Shown in pieces: positions 12,656 through 20,502 of a DNA stretch of 64,000 bases (the first letter of the stretch is position 1; every line of letters starts with the position of its first letter). The notes below the pieces were generated by a model. It was not told the DNA's origin. It did not search any database and worked only from the letters and a program-made list of their open reading frames with translations. The position numbers and the translations under genes were made by a program. This stretch comes from Tilletia caries. Its lineage: Eukaryota > Basidiomycota > Exobasidiomycetes > Tilletiales > Tilletiaceae. The DNA lies in assembly GCA_032718865.1 (NCBI GenBank), contig JALUTQ010000001.1, positions 248,001 to 312,000 on the forward strand, read 5' to 3'.

Positions 12656-12835
12656 TAAGACTATAGTACCAGTGATATAGTTGGTGCTATAGTACTAGTG
12701 CTATAGTCATTACGATAGTAAGTATTACATTCGTACAGACAGAATTGCTATAGTAGGTGCTATAGGAGTGCTATGGGAGATACTATAGTAGTGCTATAGT
12801 ACTGTCTGTCCGAAAATGGCTGCAAAACAGTGTGA

Positions 12836-12897
12836 GAACGGCTCAAGAATGGCCTGTGATTCAGGATCTCGAATCACAGGCCATTCTTGAGCCGTTC
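12836..12897. repeat. 27-bp perfect palindrome with 8-base loop
   Basis: The arms at 12836-12862 and 12871-12897 are exact reverse complements, separated by AGGATCTC. The left arm starts GAACGGCTCAAGAATGG. It lies in the right part of the hAT-type element and could form a cruciform in DNA or a hairpin in RNA. Confidence 0.8.
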
Positions 12898-13161
12898 CGC
12901 AGTATCGGCCATAAGTCTCAAGACTATTTGTCGATCAATAGTCCCATAGTCGGACTTAGTCTAACTAGGGAAACTAATAGTCGGTTAGTGACATGTTAGT
13001 CACACGCTAGTCAGGTCCGCTTCCGACTAAGCCAAACTAAGAAACTTAAGTGACTATTAGTCCCGATTAGACTAGACTAACGGACGGTCCGGGTCAATGT
13101 GACTATGACTATGACTAAGGATTTCAGAAAAGTACCGACTATTAGTCGTTGCCGAGGCCTG

Positions 13162-13169
13162 TTCTTGAC
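13162..13169. repeat. right 8-bp target-site duplication
   Basis: TTCTTGAC lies immediately after the right terminus and is identical to 11240-11247. Two more bases (TG) also match across the junctions, but they belong to the CAGG/CCTG terminus on the right-hand side. Confidence 0.75.
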
Positions 13170-15250
13170 TCTCACATCTACTTCTTTGCCTCACTCACAG
13201 CTGCCTTCGCCCTTCGGTGTTCCCTTCGCGTTCGTTCCCCGTTCCTCAGGTTGCAACTGGTTCGCCATCAGCCGTATCGCTCTCGGCTCTCGCCGCGCCC
13301 GTGACACGTCAAAGGTCAAAACAATGGCGTTGATATTTCCCAAATGCTGATGCTTCCCTCCTTCGATTTGTTACAATTGTTGCCTCTCACCGAATGGTCA
13401 CTTTGTTGAACTGACATTTATTTCCAGTCTTCCAGGCTTCCAGCCCATCGTAATCGGTTGACAGACATGAAAGGCAACAGCCTGACAGATCACATAACAT
13501 TCTTTCTCCTTACCCTCAGAATTCATACGCTCTCAGTTCCCACAGTATGATTCTTATTCCTCTGCTGAGTTTCGTCATGCTGATGTTTACTTTCCATTGG
13601 TCGCCTTACGTCTATTTCTATTTCTGTTCAGACTACAGAGGTAAGAATACTCCTGACACTGTGATTTTGCTCTCCTCACTCCACCGCATTGTTCCTTTCT
13701 CCAAGCAGCTTGGTGGATGAAAGGGCTTATGGTACTGCACGTTTGCGGTGTTGCGACAAGGCTGGTTAAAGGCGAGGCGAGGCGAGGGGTTCTCCGCGAC
13801 TGGTCATTGGGCCTATGTAGTCTGGTAGTTGGAACGATCGACGGGATGTGAAAGTAGGAGAAGGCGAGAAGCCGAGATGCGGAGCAGCGAGGTAGGGCGG
13901 AGGCTCGAGGGCGTCCGGCAACAGACCACTTCCCAGGCTTTCTGTCTTTCTGTCTTCTGATCTTACCATGGCAATGTCACACCTTGCGGTGACGCACATA
14001 TGTACTCCCTGCAGTATTGCGTGCATTTATACCGCTGCGAAGTGAGCATGAGAAGAAGTGAGAAAGGGTTGAATGCCTCCTCAGGAGGACGTAGGATAGG
14101 CCTCAGAATCATCCCTAACAGGTGTTCTCCTCGACATGTTGAGGATAGGGTCTAATGCATGTCGAGGAGGATCCTCCCGCCTATGGTCACCACTGGGTCT
14201 CAGGAGGGTCCTCAAAAATCCTCAGGACAGTTTAGAAAAATCCTCAGACTTTGGGGGTGTACGTTCACGTTCCTGCGTGAGGTGATAAATAACGTTCTGT
14301 TCATTTTGTTTGTTGAGAAGATTCACAATAATTTCATGCTGGCCGAGTGCTAAGCGCTTGTTACTATGGTATACAGTATGGCTATATGGTTGGCTGAGGT
14401 CTATTGGAACGTTTCCGCTGGCCCAAAGCCTGGGTAGAAACAAAATTCAAGGCCCACCGCACCTTAGAAATGTCCTGACGAGGCATGCTCCACCCACCTC
14501 AGATCTTTCGGATTAGCGTGATCGCTATCGTGGGAAGGAAAAGGAAGAATTGCATCAATAGCACACGCTATCGCAAGCAGGGATACATACACAATTAGGG
14601 ATAGTATGACCTGTGCACTCACCGCGCCGGATATCCCCTCGCCGCTATCCTTGCGAGCATGACGAAGGTCGTCACCAGCGAGTATAGTGACGGAGAGCTT
14701 CGACGTTTGTAGGAAAGCAGAGCATGAGCGAAGAACGGCGAACAGAACTTCTAAGCTTGAATGAGATGGGGGCCCGTACGCACTCCGAGATCGCACAATC
14801 ACACTACCTTCGCCTGTCCGCAGTCCGACGTCCGACTTGGCAGCCAACGGAGTCTCATTCTTCCGCAACTGGCACAACTTCCGTACATTCTCATTTCATA
14901 TCGCTTCTAACATGCTTGTGCCTATATGCTGCGCACCCGCAGTCTTCCTCGCTGCCTCAGTCCGTTGTCGTGAGCGAGTGATTGTTGGGAGCGACCCACC
15001 GCAGGTGGGTGGGCGCGGGCCTATGATTTTGGGCCGAGCTCGAGAGTGGGCCGCCCTGGGTGGGTGGGCCACTAACTCGAGGCAAGGTATATAGAAACAC
15101 GTATGTACACGGGACAATAGGCCGGCGCCAAGAGAAAAAGAAACGTGAACGCGTCGAGAATGCAAGTCGAGCGACTGCGGAAAGTGAAAGAAAACGTTGG
15201 GAGCGAGACGGATCACGAAAGTCGATGCGTGAAGCTCAGTAAAAGTTAAC
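13170..15250. other. intergenic and repeat-derived region without a recognised gene
   Basis: Between the two inverted-repeat elements I find no gene I can support. There are short palindromic pieces with CCTCAGGAGG-like and GAGGATCCTC-like motifs at about 14,080-14,240, a short GGCGA run near 13,775, and a segment at about 14,781-14,897 that recurs in diverged form at about 17,139-17,243. Confidence 0.4.
14127..14169. repeat. 12-bp inverted repeat with 19-base loop
   Basis: CTCCTCGACATG (14127-14138) and its exact complement CATGTCGAGGAG (14158-14169) flank a 19-base spacer. Similar GAGGATCCTC and CTCAGGAGG motifs follow within 80 bp, suggesting the remnant of a small palindromic repeat. Confidence 0.5.
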
Positions 15251-16486
15251 ATGGATCCCCCGTGTATCCTTTTCTTGACACACGCACGATACACATGTCA
15301 CATTGGACACAAAAATCAGGTTTCAACCACGGAGGATCCACAGCTTTGTGTGCCATGTGTGTATCGTGTGTGTATGTGTTACACGCCTGTGGATCTTCAT
15401 ACATATATATTACACGGTCGTGGATCGTCGATACACAGGCAGTACACGGCCGTGTGCCAAAATCCACGGGACGTACACGCGCGTGTGTCGTGACGCTGTG
15501 ATTGTGCGCTCGAGACACACGGACCATACACACATCTGTGTATGTGCCGTGTATCGTGCGTGTGTCATTTGTAGTTCATGGACACAAAAATAAGACAGGC
15601 ATAGCAGGGCAGGAATCAATAAGTGCATTTCGTCGAATGGAAAGCACAGAGGCAAACAGCGGCGCTTGGTGGGACTGCGGAGGTGAAGAGGGTAGGGACG
15701 ATGTACTGCGGTGCATCGGAGGAGGGAAGGAAGGGAGTCAGCACGGAGCAAAAGGGGCAGCAGCAGCTGCCGGGGAGGGATGCGGTACTGACGGGTAGAA
15801 GATTGATGACCTGGCGGAGAGAAGACGAGGCCGCTGCAAGGCGAGGGATAGCAGGAGCTGGTGGAGGAGAACTGGGAAGCAGAGGAACGACAACAGCAGA
15901 AGCGGGTCAGCTCGCACAGTCGCACCGGTAGATGGGACGAACGTGGGGGAGCTGGGAGGAGACAATGACAAACTTACCGTCTGACTGGTCCTGATATCGC
16001 CGTTACTGAGGGAAAGGGGGGAAAGAGAGAAAGGGAGAGGTCCGCAAAGAAAGAGGGAAAGAGAGAGAAAGAGAAGGGTCTGCAGAGAGAGAGACAGAGG
16101 GAAGAAAGAGAGCGCGCGCCGAGGTGAGGACGTAGACCTACACGCGAGCTCAGGGGCAAAAGCTGAGACAGAGGCAGCCTGGCAGAGACAGAGAAGGAGA
16201 AGGAGACGGAGACGGAGACGGAGGTGGGAGGCAGAGGGGGAAGGGGGCGGAACTCACCTGAAGCGGTTGATGGTCTTGATGTGATGTGGACTGGTGAAGT
16301 GAAAGTGGTGGTGGTGATGGTGTGGCGATGCTGGTAGGGGGAGAAGAGATGGTGGTGGGAGAGGAGAAGGAAGAGCAAGGAGAGAGAAGAAGCAGGAAGA
16401 GAAGAAAATTTTTTCGAGGCCCTTGGGAAGATGAGAATGCGGCGACACCAACGCCCCGGCCACACTTGGCATGTCACCCTTTCTGA

Positions 16487-16654
16487 GAGGGAATGAGACG
16501 ATGGTAAGCGAGCGCGTTAGCCGTAAGTCAAGCGGAGTATGCATTTCTCATCTCCGAGCCAGAGGCAAGAGAGGGAATGAGATGGTGGGAAGCGAGTGTG
16601 GTAGCCGTAAGTCAAACGGGGCACGCATTCCTCATCTCTCACCCAGAGGCCAGC
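16487..16654. repeat. 84-bp tandem duplication
   Basis: Two adjacent copies, beginning at 16487 and 16571, share GAGGGAATGAGA at their starts, TAGCCGTAAGTCAA in the middle and TCTCATCTC near their ends. They differ at scattered positions, so the duplication is not recent. Confidence 0.65.
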
Positions 16655-16666
16655 GGCCAGCAGAGA

Positions 16667-16800
16667 GTAATGCATGTCACGCTGTCACGACTGCACGACA
16701 GCCGACTCGAAGCACGGGTTCATGTCACGCACGCATTTCATGCATGTCACGCACGGATGTCATGAATGTCATGCATGTCACGCGTGTCGTGCACTCGTGA
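16667..16800. repeat. degenerate CATGTCACG repeats
   Basis: The motif CATGTCACG or a close variant occurs about seven times between 16672 and 16790, with irregular spacing of 10-30 bp. It directly follows the 84-bp tandem repeat and lies inside the right arm of the 15,251-16,878 element. Confidence 0.55.
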
Positions 16801-17378
16801 TGCGTGCAGATCGGCGACTGATCCATAGAAAATACACAGCGGATACACAAAAACAGGTTTGATACACAGGGGATCCATTTAAATTTTCACCGAGCGTGAA
16901 GACTGAAGAGGGTGTGGAGGGTGGGAGAAAAGAGATGAAACGAGACAGAGACAACGCAACGAAGAACGTTCGCGCACGCTCACGAAGGATCAGGGAGCCG
17001 AGAGGCAGTGCGAGAGCGGGAGGAGAGGAAGGAGGTGATGTTTCTGCATGTCCCTGTCTGCTGGGAGAAGAGAGGGAAGTGCAGAGAACTTTCAATGAGA
17101 TGAAACGGAGCGTAGCTGAGGCGGGTGTCGCCTCGAGCTACCTCCGTGATCGCACTGCCTTCGCCCGACTGACGTCCGACTTGGGCGCAGCCGGCGGAAC
17201 TCCATTCTTCCGTAACCGGTACAACTGCCTCTCCATGTCCATGTCCGCGATGATTTCGCACTGCCTCATGCCCTCATGTAGTTATAGTTCATCCTTCCAA
17301 ACCCCGTAGCATAGCTCATCCTTCCCAAGCCGGCACTGGCGCCTGCACTGCCTCCGAAGCTCAGTTGCACTATAGTGG

Positions 17379-17386
17379 TATATAAA
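17379..17386 (+). promoter_or_regulatory. TATA box of the small secreted protein gene
   Basis: TATATAAA lies 130 bp before the ATG at 17516. A pyrimidine-rich leader (CTTCTCTCTCCCTCACC) follows, typical of highly transcribed fungal genes. Confidence 0.5.
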
Positions 17387-17515
17387 GGTGGGCCATCAGA
17401 TGTCCCCAGCAGTACCCTCACTTCTCTCTCCCTCACCGCCTCACCCACTATCACCTTCACTTCCTCATCAGCATCTCTCAGCTTGCCTCACCACATCCCT
17501 GTCATCATTACTACC

Positions 17516-17793
17516 ATGAAGCTGACCGCCCTTTCTATTGCTGTCGTTGCTGGCTTAGCCACATCCGTCATGGCTCAGGTGAAGGACAACCCATTCTGCA
17601 AGGAAACATGTGCGCCGTACTGGGCTCTCTATGTACGTTCCAAGCCTTCTTCCTCTTTTTCGATCTTAGGATACTGACAAAGGGTCTGACGCTCTTCGTT
17701 TCGTGCCCACCTCTACAGCGAAAGGACAAGTGCCCGAAAAAGCCCCTCACAAAAGCCATCGAGTGTAATTTCTGCTGGAAGAACTGCTTCTGA
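17516..17793 (+). CDS. small secreted cysteine-rich protein (63 residues)
   Basis: Two exons (17516-17632 and 17719-17793) join to 63 residues. The first 20 or so, MKLTALSIAVVAGLATSVMA, form a clear secretion signal with an AMA-type cleavage site. The mature peptide of about 43 residues has six cysteines in the spacing C-x3-C, C, C-x2-C-x3-C (FCKETC, KCPKK, ECNFCWKNC) and many lysines. Six-cysteine peptides of this size are usually apoplastic effectors, defensin-like or surface peptides in fungi. I recognise no named family. The strong TATA box and leader suggest regulated or high expression. Repeat-rich DNA on its 5' side is typical of lineage-specific secreted genes. Confidence 0.75.
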
Positions 17794-19187
17794 TGCACAG
17801 ATTGCAATTTCCTGCCACGCACGACGAAAAGGTCAGTTCACGGTAGTAAGCTTCCCTTGATCCTTTCGATCTCGCGAGCGCGAAACTTGTTACTAACAAT
17901 CATGACTCCCCCTCACCCTTACCATCTCCAAACGCGTCCCGATCAGCAGCCAAAATCACGGCATCCATCTCGTTCACGATCGGCCGCGCGAAGAGCCCGC
18001 CAATCGACCTCTTCGCACATGGTCCTCTGCTCCCCATCCTTCCCTCGTCTTCCTATCCACTGCAGTCTAAATACGGTAGCTTCCTGTATGGCACCTTAGT
18101 GCCTCGCCCTTCGTTGCGCCTCGACTGCACCATGAAATCCTATCCACTGTCATCAGCCCCCCAGGACGAGCCAGTTCATCCGACGCTTGCGATCGCCTGC
18201 ATCGAAGTACAAGATTGCTACAGCGTCTTACGACTCCACGTTAGTCAGTTTGAAAACCAGGTGGCAGGGAAAGTCATCAGAATGCTTTCGATGTGGAAAG
18301 TGCGGAACAGGGACGGAGTGCACACACGTAGCAATGTAACATAGCTCCCAAATCTTCCGCGATACGGGGTTTGGGTGATGATCCAATGGTCCATGGTGAC
18401 TGAGATTGCTCGTCCTTGCCTGACTCTTGATGCCTACGATGCTAGGCAAAAGGAGACCGACATAACATAGCCAGCTGATGGAGTCAGCACTAAGCAGTTC
18501 GATTTTTGCCCTCTTTGCCTTTTGGTCGCAGCATTAAATACGAAACTGAACGTTCTCTTCTTCTCTCTCACGCTCTCACCTCCTTGAAAAAGGGGTGTTC
18601 GCAAATCGACTCACCGTCCGTCGCATCCACTGGCGTGTGTCGAACTCCTATTGGCTGTCCTTGTTCTTCAGGACCACAGAACCCAGTAGGTGCTTGTATG
18701 TTTATTGCCTTACGTCCTGGCTGGCCAACGTTTCGTTGCTATATGAGGTTGAAATGTTGAAAGGGACCGCGCAGATGCTTCAGCCTCTCACAACACCTGC
18801 AGCCCAGCACAGCCTGATGCTTCTATCCATTCAAGCTCACTTTCGATCGCCCAACGCCGTGCTATTCGGGCAATGCCTCCAAATTGTCTCCGGGGCAGGG
18901 AACGGGCTGGATTCAAGCTGAAGAAGACAGCAGGCTTTACCGCCGCACTGAAAGTGTAGTGAATGCCACAGGCAATGTGTGTGAGAGCTGTATTAACGAA
19001 CGGAAGAATACAGGTCGAGAGAGGGAAGGAATGCGAGAAGCGTCACAGGGAGGGTCGTCCGCAACCGTGTGTCCATATCCATAGGCGAGAGCGAGTCAAA
19101 AGGGAAGAAGTGTCACGATGCTAGGTCTAATCGTCGTCCGCAAGGAAAGAACTGATCGGCAAGTTGGCATGTGCCGGTATCGGTTGT
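17794..19187. other. intergenic region without supported genes
   Basis: Short frames occur on both strands, for example at 18,099-18,344 and 18,506-18,760, but they have no conserved motif, no good splice context and no signal peptide. I see no RNA gene or structured repeat here. Confidence 0.4.
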
Positions 19188-19826
19188 TCAAGGACCGACG
19201 TGGGCGCCCACGTTCCCACAGCCGAGGAGGTCGAGGTTGCCCAGACCGCCCTTCTGGAGGATCTGGCACGTCTGGGCGCGACAGGTGGCAGGCTTGGCGG
19301 GAGTGGGAAGGTGGGCGTGCTTGCGCTTGCCGTGGCCGCCGTCCAAGTGGACCCCGGCGAGACCGAGGACGTCGAGGTCGACATTGGTGCAGCCAAGGAG
19401 GTCGACGTTCAGAAGCCCCTTCTGCATGACCGTGCAGAGCTTCTTGGCGGAGCAAGAAGCAGACTTGGCAGTGCCATCAGCGAGAACGTTGGCCTCGACC
19501 TTGGCACAGCCGAGAGCGTCCAGGTTGATCAGGCCACCGTCCTGGAGGGCCTTGCAGGTCTCGTCCTTGGCGATCGGCTTCGTCTTGCTGAGGACGTCAG
19601 CGCTGACCTTTGCGCAGCCAAGCTTGTCGAGGTCTGCAGAGGGAGAGGACGGGAGATCAGCCAATGAGTGCGCCGGGAAAGCATGATAACGTGGATGTAG
19701 AGACTCACTGATGAGGGAAGCCCGCTGCAGGACAGCGCAGGTGTTTGTGGGTGCGGGGACGAAAGCGGCGCAAGCAGAGCCGGCAATGGCGAGAAGAAGA
19801 AGAGCGATGGAGGCGGTGAACTGCAT
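19188..19826 (-). CDS. secreted four-repeat protein, C-x2-[LM]-Q...LGC family
   Basis: Two exons (19826-19709 and 19633-19188) join to 187 residues. Removing the 75-bp intron restores the repeat: the junction reads ASLINLDKLGCAKV. The N-terminus MQFTASIALLLLAIAGSACA is a secretion signal. The mature protein is built of four units with pattern C-x2-[LM]-Q, a Gly/Leu turn, N-[LV]-D-x-LGC, then V-x-[AL]-x-V. Examples are TCKALQDGGLINLDALGCAK and TCQILQKGGLGNLDLLGCGN. A Lys/His-rich linker (GGHGKRKHAHLP) separates units three and four. Eight or more cysteines suggest disulfide-stabilised repeats. It may be a cell-wall or apoplastic protein; no named family is recognised. Confidence 0.75.
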   Translation of the reverse strand: MQFTASIALLLLAIAGSACAAFVPAPTNTCAVLQRASLISESLHPRYHAFPAHSLADLPSSPSADLDKLGCAKVSADVLSKTKPIAKDETCKALQDGGLINLDALGCAKVEANVLADGTAKSASCSAKKLCTVMQKGLLNVDLLGCTNVDLDVLGLAGVHLDGGHGKRKHAHLPTPAKPATCRAQTCQILQKGGLGNLDLLGCGNVGAHVGP

Positions 19827-19968
19827 TGTGAAGAGTTGTGTGAAGGCGTAGATGGAAGCAGAAGCTGGAAAGATTGGCTGAGGTGGGGTACGATGGGAGA
19901 GTGAGAGAGGGAGAGAGTGGATGAGGAAAGAAGGTTAAAACAGAAGTCAGCGCCGAAGATACCTCCCC

Positions 19969-19975
19969 TTTTATA
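19969..19975 (-). promoter_or_regulatory. TATA box of the four-repeat secreted protein gene
   Basis: TATAAAA on the minus strand lies about 145 bp before the ATG at 19826, a distance like that of the other secreted-protein gene in this window. Confidence 0.4.
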
Positions 19976-20502
19976 CCTTCTGCGGTACCAGATCGAGTAC
20001 AGCGAGGAGAGAGGGTCAACGATACCTTGTACACACGAGTACAAGATCTACAAGATCTATCGCATACCGATGGATGAAATGAAATGTTTCAGGTATGCGT
20101 TCCACGCCGTCGGCAACGCAACCGAGTCGAGAGAACAAGAAAACAGTGGTCCTGGATCTGTAGACTTCATTTCATTCCATGATTATCATGCTCGTTCGTT
20201 GATCCCTAGCGCCTCTTACTCGGGTAGCAAGCAGAACGTATGAGAGAGCTGTGTTTGGCTCTCCGTTGCTCGTTGCCTGTTGCTGAGACGCTGACCTCGT
20301 GTTACACGAAGGCTTCAAAGGTCGAAGCTGCTCCAGCGTGAGATCTGCGGGCTGAGATATATGAATTCGGCCCGACACCTGGATCGGATATTCTGTTGCG
20401 TTCCGGTTGATGGATGAGAAGAAGCAGATTTGGTATCATACAGCAATGTCGGACAATGTCGGGACGTTGAAGTCCTCGTATCCGTCACCTCGGCCTTCGC
20501 GT
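19976..20502. other. intergenic region upstream of the repeat protein and downstream of the ABC transporter
   Basis: No gene is supported. A direct repeat ACAAGATCTACAAGATCTA occurs at about 20,041-20,060. The rest should contain the promoter of the minus-strand secreted protein and the 3' end of the ABC transporter transcript. Confidence 0.35.

Larger units (their letters stand above)
11248..13161. mobile_element. hAT-type non-autonomous DNA transposon (1.9 kb)
   Basis: The left end begins CAGGACTCGGCAA and the right end, read inward on the other strand, begins CAGGCCTCGGCAA. These 13-bp inverted termini differ at one base. The element is flanked by a perfect 8-bp direct repeat TTCTTGAC (11240-11247 and 13162-13169). 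CAGG-type termini with an 8-bp target duplication are the hallmark of the hAT superfamily. Both subterminal regions (about 11,255-11,600 and 12,940-13,155) are packed with GACTA/TAGTC motifs, which could be transposase-binding sites. The interior holds TATAGTA-rich blocks, a nested element and a palindrome. No transposase frame is present, so it would depend on a helper elsewhere. Confidence 0.8.
15251..16878. mobile_element. inverted-repeat element with GTGTATC motifs
   Basis: The left end reads ATGGATCCCCCGTGTATC and the right end, on the other strand, ATGGATCCCCTGTGTATC: 18-bp termini with one mismatch, 1,628 bp apart. TTAA occurs at both borders (15246-15249, one base before the left end, and 16879-16882 directly after the right end), resembling a TTAA target duplication. 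The first 350 bp and last 60 bp are rich in GTGTATC/GATACAC motifs. The centre is a purine-rich GAGAGAAAG tract (about 15,990-16,420) and the right part contains tandem repeats. No transposase is visible. The piggyBac-like reading is tentative because of the one-base offset at the left. Confidence 0.55.

Noticed and set aside
11248..13161. LTR retrotransposon, because similar GACTA-rich blocks occur in the same orientation at both ends
   Set aside because: There are no TG...CA ends, primer-binding site or coding region, while inverted CAGG termini and an 8-bp duplication fit a hAT-type element better.
15251..15600. CRISPR-like array from repeated GTGTATC motifs
   Set aside because: Repeats are short, degenerate and irregularly spaced, and the organism is a eukaryote.
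15410..16477. Several 100-170-codon frames on the minus strand, Ser/Leu/Phe-rich
   Set aside because: They read the purine-rich GAGAGAAAG tract and GTGTATC repeats in reverse; composition is fully explained by low complexity.
19127..19429. Plus-strand Arg/Gly-rich frame over the secreted repeat protein
   Set aside because: The minus strand has a signal peptide, an intron that restores repeats and regular cysteines; the plus frame is a shadow.
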